DNA of 57,985 nucleotides from Planctomycetota bacterium. GTDB taxonomy: Bacteria > Planctomycetota > Planctomycetia > Pirellulales > UBA1268. Under the pieces are notes generated by a model, which saw only the letters and a program-made list of their open reading frames with translations, was not told where the DNA came from and ran no database searches. Each line of letters starts with the position of its first letter. Position 1 is the first letter of the stretch. The position numbers and the translations under genes are program-made. This document shows positions 52,666 to 57,985 of the stretch, in pieces. The DNA is taken from NCBI GenBank assembly GCA_029978905.1, contig JAPOIM010000018.1:1-57985 (forward strand), written 5' to 3'.

Positions 52666-53781
52666 TCATTCCCCCCCGTTGCCGTCGGCCGGGGGCTCCA
52701 CCACGACAGCCCGGAGCCCGCCAGACGCGGCTCCCACCGGTTCGGCGAAGTGCGGAATCCCGGGTGCGTATTCAATCGTGGCCGCCTGCCGCTTCTCGGT
52801 GAGCATCTCCCGCAGCATTTCGGAAGCGAGCTGTTTTTGGACCTCGGCCCTGGCTCCTCCAAAGCTGCCGCGGCCCGGCTCCACGGCGGTGACGGTCACA
52901 AGATGCACACCAAAGGGCGTGGCGAACGGTTCGGAGACGTCCCCCTCGCTCAGCCGGAAGGCTTGGCTTGCGAAGGCTTCGTGCAGCACACCCTGCCTCG
53001 CGACAAAGCCCAGGTCGCCATCCCGCAACCGGCTCTGGCCTACCGAGTAGCGCCTGGCTGCCTCAGCGAAGGAGAGGGTGCCTTCCACGATCTCGCGGCG
53101 GATGTCTGCCCCCTTCGCCATCAGGACGCGATCGGCATCGCTTCCGGCGGCGGAGTCTGGGCGGAGGAGAATGTGGCTGACCCGCAGGCGCGAGCCGTCA
53201 AACTGCTGCCGGTGGTCGTCGAAGTACGTTTGCAGACGCTCTTCGGTGAGGCGGGGGACGAGGAGTTTGTTGAGGCCGAGTTCGATCGCCATCTGCTTGC
53301 GGAGCATCGCCTCGTCGCGGCCTGAATCGCTGAGAAACGTTTCCAAGGTTTGGTTGCGGGCGGTGAGCTGCGACCGCAGTTTGGCGATCATCCCATCCAC
53401 CTCAGAAGGCGTGGCGGCCACGCCGTTCTCGTCGAGGAGTCGCGCCAAGAGCTGCTCGTTAATCAGCTCTTCGACGACCTTCGCCGAGATCTGTTGGCGT
53501 TCTTGGGGCACGGTGGCGGCGTCGAAGCCTGCCCGTCGCAGCACCTCAAGGTACGTGGCCCGGTAGATCGGCTGCCCGTCGATGCGGGCCACCACGATGG
53601 CCGTGGCGGTGGGGTCGTCGGCACCGAGGCAGGGGGCGAGCGGGGCGTGAAGGCCAGGGACGAGGAACCCTGCGGCGAGCCCGAGGGCGATCAGGAGCAC
53701 CGCGGCAGAACGCAGCCGTGGTGCCCACGCTGTCTGTGGGCGGGTGCCGCATGCCGATCGATCGAGAACGTCGCTCGGCAT
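52666..53781 (-). CDS. SurA/PpiC-type peptidyl-prolyl cis-trans isomerase
   Basis: 371 residues from ATG 53781 with AGGGAG about 6 bases upstream; ATG 53829 is the alternative. An N-terminal membrane segment (AAVLLIALGLAAGFLVPGL) exports or anchors it. A SurA-like helical chaperone region follows (VVEELINEQLLARLLDENGVAATPSEVDGMI). A parvulin domain (about 210-315) has LRVSHILLRPDS, FAEAARRYS, GDLGFVARQGVLHEAFASQAFRLSEGDVSEPFATPFGVHLV. The protein should assist folding of exported proteins. The downstream gene is the anchored unknown protein at 51824. Confidence 0.88.
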   Translation of the reverse strand: MPSDVLDRSACGTRPQTAWAPRLRSAAVLLIALGLAAGFLVPGLHAPLAPCLGADDPTATAIVVARIDGQPIYRATYLEVLRRAGFDAATVPQERQQISAKVVEELINEQLLARLLDENGVAATPSEVDGMIAKLRSQLTARNQTLETFLSDSGRDEAMLRKQMAIELGLNKLLVPRLTEERLQTYFDDHRQQFDGSRLRVSHILLRPDSAAGSDADRVLMAKGADIRREIVEGTLSFAEAARRYSVGQSRLRDGDLGFVARQGVLHEAFASQAFRLSEGDVSEPFATPFGVHLVTVTAVEPGRGSFGGARAEVQKQLASEMLREMLTEKRQAATIEYAPGIPHFAEPVGAASGGLRAVVVEPPADGNGGE

Positions 53782-53875
53782 CGAAACTCCCTGTAAAGAC
53801 GATCGGCCCAGCTCGGTGATGCTTGTCATCCGCTTCCCCCGATGAGGCGAATGCGCGCGTGAACCTCTTCTTACC

Positions 53876-55270
53876 CTAGCGATCCGAGTCGGTTTTCGCA
53901 TCGCTCGAAAAGGGGAGAGGTATCCCACGCAGGAGAAAGTCGACCGGAACCTCCCGAATGGCCAGCGGAACTTGCCAACCAACCTCGCCGGAGACGGCTT
54001 GGGGGTTGGTGCCCTGCGGCAGGGGAAAGACGGCTTCTCGCGTGAGGCCGGTGTTGCTGCGGTGCACGACGCGGTCGCTGGTGGCGGCGATGAGCGAGCC
54101 GTCGATGCGGCAGAAGAGCGTGCGGTCGGTGATCCAGGTGCGGTGCGAGGCGAGGGCTTCGGTGGCCGGGTAGTCGGCCCGCATGCGGACCGTGACGCTC
54201 CCCTCAGCGATTGTGAGCGACGCAAGCTCGACGGTGGCGTCACCAAGCTGCAGCACCGGTGCAGCTATCGGCCCGGCGGGGGGCAGCCCGGCGGGGGGCA
54301 GCGGGAAACGGGCCTCGACATCGGGGGCAGGCACCCAGAGAGAAAGCGTGCCGCGGAGCGTGGCGAGCGTGGGCGTGCTGCCCTCAGGCGGCGCAGCGAG
54401 CAGGATCGGGAGGGTGACTGAGCCGCTTTGGCCGCGAGGGCTCGCCTCGGCGACCGCCATCCGCTGTTGCGGTGGCACGACCTCTCCGGCCTCCCCTTCG
54501 GCAATCAGCGACACCATCGGGAGCTGCAGCATCACGGGGTGCATGCGGGGCTCCCAGAGCACCCGCAGGGTGAGCCGCGTGGCCGTAGGCTTCTCGGAAG
54601 GGAGCATCACCGCTCGCAGGAGTTCCACGCGGAGCGGCCCTGCGGAGGTGGCGAGAGGTTGCGGCTCGTCGGGCCGAAGGGGGCGAATCACAAGGCCTGA
54701 CGCGGTCGTGGCCTCGGTGGCGACTCGACTGTGGGCGATTGCAAGGAGCCGCTCGAGTTCTTCCCAGTACGTGGGGTGGGCTGGGAGGTCTGAGCTTGGG
54801 GCCGGAACAAGTGTGGGCGCAAGGGGCTCTTCGCTCAGAGGCAGCGGGCCTGCGGGACCTTCAAAGAGGTCTGCCAAGGCCACGCTGATGGGCGTGCCTG
54901 CGGGCGTGACAGGCACGTGCGTGGGCTCGATCGCGGCAGCGACCGCCCTGTCAGCGAGCACGCTCCTGAGCATCCGCAGCCGCCAGGCGGTCTCGGCAGA
55001 CGCCAGAGGGAGGGCTTCCTCGAGCTGCGGCAGGATGCCAATCCCAAGTGACTCAAGGGCGTCGGTGGCTGCCTCACGCCTTCGTTGCTGGGGGTCGCCC
55101 AGGTTCGTGATCAAGCGGCTGACGGCCGCCTGGTCGACGTTGTGAGGCTCGGCGGCGGTGGTGCTCCCCTGTCGCCCGACTGCCCACAGCACGCCAAGCA
55201 GCGAAAGCAGGAGCCACGAGGCTGCCCGTGCCTGTACTGGTCGCCGTGATTGCCGCTGGATGCCCCTCAT
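53876..55270 (-). CDS. Uncharacterised exported protein with HEAT-like N-terminus
   Basis: 464 residues from ATG 55270 (MRGIQRQSRRPVQARAASWLLLSLLGVLWAVG as signal). Residues about 45-110 are helical and HEAT-like (LITNLGDPQQRRREAATDALESLGIGILPQLEEAL). The rest is beta-rich with Pro-rich linkers (LRLVEL-type strands such as VELLRAVMLPSEKPTATRLTLRVLWEP). No family is recognised. It is upstream of the isomerase gene and divergent from the glycosyltransferase gene. Confidence 0.6.
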   Translation of the reverse strand: MRGIQRQSRRPVQARAASWLLLSLLGVLWAVGRQGSTTAAEPHNVDQAAVSRLITNLGDPQQRRREAATDALESLGIGILPQLEEALPLASAETAWRLRMLRSVLADRAVAAAIEPTHVPVTPAGTPISVALADLFEGPAGPLPLSEEPLAPTLVPAPSSDLPAHPTYWEELERLLAIAHSRVATEATTASGLVIRPLRPDEPQPLATSAGPLRVELLRAVMLPSEKPTATRLTLRVLWEPRMHPVMLQLPMVSLIAEGEAGEVVPPQQRMAVAEASPRGQSGSVTLPILLAAPPEGSTPTLATLRGTLSLWVPAPDVEARFPLPPAGLPPAGPIAAPVLQLGDATVELASLTIAEGSVTVRMRADYPATEALASHRTWITDRTLFCRIDGSLIAATSDRVVHRSNTGLTREAVFPLPQGTNPQAVSGEVGWQVPLAIREVPVDFLLRGIPLPFSSDAKTDSDR

Positions 55271-55419
55271 ACTGCCATCATACGCCCCGTGCCCTCTTCC
55301 CAAGGCATGCCCCCAACTGGCCTGCACTGCCGCTCGGTGTCACAATCAGGTGCACTGCGGGTCCGCAGTTCGCACAGCACTATCGCTGCTCCCCACACAG
55401 GCAGGGCTCTCTCGCCAAC

Positions 55420-56511
55420 ATGTCTCGAATCGCAATCAGTCTCTGTGGAGAGGGTCGTGGGCATGCGACGAGGATTTGCACGCTCGTCGAGCGGCTTATC
55501 GAGCGGCATGAGATCGCGATCTTCACGTTTGACGATGGCCTTGAGTTCCTCAGACGACGGTTTGCGGAGGAGCCCCGGGTGCAGATTCGGGAAATCCCGG
55601 GCATCGTGTTTCAGTACACCGGCGGCAGGCTCGACGTGCTGCGGTCGATCCGGATGGGGCTCGACTACCAAGCGCGGACGCTCGGGCCGCTGGTTGATCG
55701 CTTGATGGTCGAGCTCGAGGCGTTTGGGGCGGATCTTGCGATCACCGATTTTGAGCCGGGGCTGCCCAGGGCGGCGCAGCGGCTCGGCGTGCCCCTGATC
55801 AGTGTCGACCATCAGCACTTCCTGCTCGCCTACGACCTCTCCTGCCTGCCGTGGAGCTTGCGGATGCAGGCCTGGCTGATGAGCAACGCCGTGTGGATGT
55901 ATGTGTCGGAGCCGACCGACACCGTCATCTCGGCCTTCTTCCGCCCGCCGTTGCGGCGAGGCTGGGAGCATGCGGTGCAGGTGGGACCTTTGATTCGCCG
56001 TGAGATTCGCGAGCAGCAACCGCAGGATGCGGGCTTCATCCTCAGCTATCTCAGGCGGCACACGCCGTTTGAGACGATTGCGGCGCTTGCCGACTGCGGG
56101 ATGCCGGTGAAGGTCTACGGGCTTGGGCAGCGCGAGCCGGTGGGGGGCGTGTCGTTCCACGCGATCCACGAGACGCGGTTCGTGGAAGATCTCGCCAGCT
56201 GCCACGCCGTGATTTCGGCGGCGGGCAATCAGCTGATTGGCGAGGCACTCCACCTTGGCAAGCCGATGCTCGTGCTACCGGAGCAGGCCCATGCCGAGCA
56301 GCTGATGAACAGCCACTTCTTGGCAAACATGGGCTGCGGCATCTTCTCACTGCTCGAAGCCGTGGAGCCGCAGGTGATTCACGACTTCTTGGGTGGGATC
56401 ACGCGGTATGCGGCTCCCCTCGCGGAGTTCTGCGGCAGGCTCGACGGCACCGACCGGGTGGTCGAGGTGATCGAGCATCGCCTCGTGGGGCGGGTCAGCG
56501 ATGCTGCCTGA
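55420..56511 (+). CDS. MurG-like (GT-B) glycosyltransferase family protein
   Basis: 363 residues from ATG 55420. The N-terminus SRIAISLCGEGRGHATRICTLVERL is the glycine/histidine motif of GT-B enzymes related to MurG and the MJ1255-type family. The C-terminal nucleotide-sugar site has SAAGNQLIGEALHLGKPMLVLPEQAHAEQLMNSHFL. Donor and acceptor are unknown; glycolipid or cell-surface sugar transfer is the best guess. The 3' end overlaps the convergent RdgB gene by 17 bases. Confidence 0.85.
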   Translation: MSRIAISLCGEGRGHATRICTLVERLIERHEIAIFTFDDGLEFLRRRFAEEPRVQIREIPGIVFQYTGGRLDVLRSIRMGLDYQARTLGPLVDRLMVELEAFGADLAITDFEPGLPRAAQRLGVPLISVDHQHFLLAYDLSCLPWSLRMQAWLMSNAVWMYVSEPTDTVISAFFRPPLRRGWEHAVQVGPLIRREIREQQPQDAGFILSYLRRHTPFETIAALADCGMPVKVYGLGQREPVGGVSFHAIHETRFVEDLASCHAVISAAGNQLIGEALHLGKPMLVLPEQAHAEQLMNSHFLANMGCGIFSLLEAVEPQVIHDFLGGITRYAAPLAEFCGRLDGTDRVVEVIEHRLVGRVSDAA

Positions 56512-57121
56512 GGGCGGCCACCATCGCTCGCAAGGCTCGGCCGCGATGGCTGATCATCGACTTCACCTCGCCTGCGATCTCGCCAAAGCTGCGGTGGTAT
56601 TCCGGCACGATGAAGAGCGGGTCGTAGCCGAAGCCGCCTGTGCCGCTGCGTGACTTCGCGATCCAGCCGTGGCACTCGCCAGACGACGTGGCGATCACCG
56701 TCCCATCGGGTGCGGCCAGAGCCATGTGGCAGGCGTAGTGGGCGGAACGCTTCCGGCTGGGGACGTCTGTGAGCTCCGCGAGCAGCAGTTCGTTGTTGGC
56801 CTCGTCGTTCGCCTCAGGGCCAGCGAAGCGGGCTGAGTAGACGCCTGGCCTGCCGCCAAGGGCATCGACCACGAGGCCGCTGTCTTCGGCAAGCACTGGC
56901 AGGCCCAGAGCGCGAGCCTGCTCAGTTGCCTTGAGGGCGGCGTTCTCGGCGAAGGTCTCGCCGGTCTCCTCCACGTCGACTGCAGCAGGGAAGCCGTCGA
57001 GCGATTGGCAACGGATCCCCAGCGGCTCAAGGAGCGCGGCGAGTTCCCGGAGCTTGCCCGCGTTGCGGGTGCCGAGCACGAGCCCTGCGGTGAGATCAAG
57101 CGACGTCGGCCCCGTCATCAT
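56495..57121 (-). CDS. rdgB: Non-canonical purine NTP pyrophosphatase (RdgB/HAM1)
   Basis: Removes ITP, XTP and dITP from the nucleotide pool; cytoplasmic. Family motifs are present: VLGTRNAGKLRELAALL (usual TGN is TRN here), ETGETFAENAALKA, LAEDSGLVVDAL with the catalytic Asp, RFAGPEANDEANN, GFGYDPLF and SHRGRAL. The length of 208 residues is normal. Its ATG overlaps the stop of the preceding gene in ATGA, so the two are probably translated in tandem. Confidence 0.93.
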   Translation of the reverse strand: MMTGPTSLDLTAGLVLGTRNAGKLRELAALLEPLGIRCQSLDGFPAAVDVEETGETFAENAALKATEQARALGLPVLAEDSGLVVDALGGRPGVYSARFAGPEANDEANNELLLAELTDVPSRKRSAHYACHMALAAPDGTVIATSSGECHGWIAKSRSGTGGFGYDPLFIVPEYHRSFGEIAGEVKSMISHRGRALRAMVAALRQHR

Positions 57122-57985
57122 CGGCGACGGTTGGCCGGCATCCGCGGCACGTCGACAGGCTTCGGCTGAATCTCAAGCAGCACGCCATCGATCGTGCGTG
57201 GCAGGATCTGCCCTTGCGCGAGTTTTTCGGGATCGGCACCGAGCTTTTCGACGACCTTGGCGATGCCGGGGTGGATCACCTGGCGGCCGTCGGCCCCGGG
57301 AACGGTCAGCTGCTGGAAGCTGCCCACGCAGACCATGCTCGACTCGCGGTCATGGAACTCCCAAGCTTCGAAGCCACGACGACGCAGCGACTCGGTAAGG
57401 CGGTGAGCGGTTTCGGCGGCCTCGACCAGACGGCTCTCGAGTTCGAGGTTTTCACCATTCTCGATCGCCTTCTGATCAAACGTGCCAGCACCCGTGAAGA
57501 GCGCGACCCGCACGCTGTAGCGGCCTTGGCAGTCGAGGAGGCAGTGCTCCACACCGGAGTTCATCTCCAGCACGAAGTCGTCGACCTCGGGCCGCGAGAA
57601 AAACTCTTCAGGGAGCAGTGGGTTCGGGATCACGAAGGCCATGTGCATCGGACCCTTCGCTCCATTGCCTTCCATGCCGATCATGCGGCGGAAGTCGGAG
57701 AACGAGCGGCTCTTCGCCTTGCCGTCGGAGAGCGCTTCGGGACGCAGGGACTTGATCTTGGTGAGCATCTTCTGGCCGCGGGGATCGTCGTACGACGAGA
57801 AGTCGCCGACGAGCACAGCAACCTCGGTCACTTCGGCCGCATTCGCATACCGCATCCGCTTGGGGGTGCCATCGGGGTTGAAGCCGAGGCCTGCCTGTTC
57901 GCCGGTGTAGTCAAACGACTTCTCAAGCGTGTAGGCCTCGAGCTTGTAGCGTCCACGCAGTTCGTGCACGAGCGACCTAGCATCT
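57118..57985 (-). CDS. Uncharacterised protein, C-terminal part, runs off the window
   Basis: The frame stays open to the right edge, so the true start is outside. The visible 289 residues begin ARSLVHELRGRYKLEAYTLEKSFDYTG. They include VTEVAVLVGDFSSYDDPRGQKMLTKIKSLRP, a pattern like the SPOR-type fold, and later AHRLTESLRRRGFEAWEFHDRESSMVCVGSF, which looks like a second SPOR-like repeat. I infer peptidoglycan or septal binding only weakly. It precedes rdgB with a 4-base overlap. Confidence 0.6.
   Translation of the reverse strand, partial: DARSLVHELRGRYKLEAYTLEKSFDYTGEQAGLGFNPDGTPKRMRYANAAEVTEVAVLVGDFSSYDDPRGQKMLTKIKSLRPEALSDGKAKSRSFSDFRRMIGMEGNGAKGPMHMAFVIPNPLLPEEFFSRPEVDDFVLEMNSGVEHCLLDCQGRYSVRVALFTGAGTFDQKAIENGENLELESRLVEAAETAHRLTESLRRRGFEAWEFHDRESSMVCVGSFQQLTVPGADGRQVIHPGIAKVVEKLGADPEKLAQGQILPRTIDGVLLEIQPKPVDVPRMPANRRR

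Noticed and set aside
1-57985. Mobile elements, integrases or phage genes
   Set aside because: No transposase, integrase, terminal inverted repeat or target-site duplication could be found. The tRNA-Ser gene is not flanked by an integrase or a recognisable attachment repeat.

Overview
The window is about 58 kb of high-GC bacterial DNA with the marks of a planctomycete, most likely from the Pirellulales side. These marks are a DUF1549/DUF1553 protein with a planctomycete cytochrome-C-like CxxCH domain paired with a DUF1501 protein, sulfatases, a Tat-exported Gfo/Idh/MocA oxidoreductase, Ser/Thr kinases with sensor domains, and many large secreted proteins that are hard to name. I see no transposase, integrase, phage gene, CRISPR array or rRNA. 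One tRNA is present, tRNA-Ser(GCU). Genes are packed tightly, with many ATGA start/stop overlaps and three convergent pairs whose ends overlap.

Layout, left to right. 0.1-3.8 kb: mtnA, ald and a Gfo/Idh/MocA oxidoreductase, all on the minus strand. 4-10.6 kb: der follows a circularly permuted ATP-grasp/alpha-E gene set (ATP-grasp, alpha-E, then an ATP-grasp-alpha-E fusion), probably one operon read leftward. 10.8-15.5 kb: a kinase with a degenerate receiver domain, divergent from a 983-residue secreted protein. 15.5-19.5 kb: a GH38-like protein, cmk and plsC as an overlapping operon. 19.9-28.3 kb: four plus-strand genes, a PilM-like protein followed by three proteins with Met/Gly-rich tracts, probably an inner-membrane platform related to type IV pili or type II secretion. 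28.6-34.1 kb: ilvB, a small membrane-anchored protein, and a tripartite tricarboxylate transporter in which TctC and TctB are fused. 34.1-43 kb: a four-gene minus-strand operon (DUF1549/DUF1553, DUF1501, beta-lactamase-sulfatase fusion, PAS/GAF kinase). 43.2-50 kb: a secreted coiled-coil protein, a metallophosphoesterase, a CehA/McbA-like metallohydrolase with EF-hands, tRNA-Ser and an M28 peptidase with PDZ domain. 50.1-58 kb: an extremely acidic small protein, ScpB, two uncharacterised proteins, a parvulin-type isomerase, a MurG-like glycosyltransferase, an RdgB/HAM1 pyrophosphatase and a gene that runs off the right edge.

The most unusual material is as follows: the PilM-like operon with Met/Gly tandem repeats in every gene; an ATP-grasp paralogue that has lost its ATP- and metal-binding residues while its neighbour keeps them; the TctC-TctB fusion; the beta-lactamase-sulfatase fusion placed with a sensor kinase; and a roughly 80-bp intergenic repeat, four copies in the same orientation, whose central hairpin is kept by compensatory changes. 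Family names come from motifs read by eye. No database search was run.
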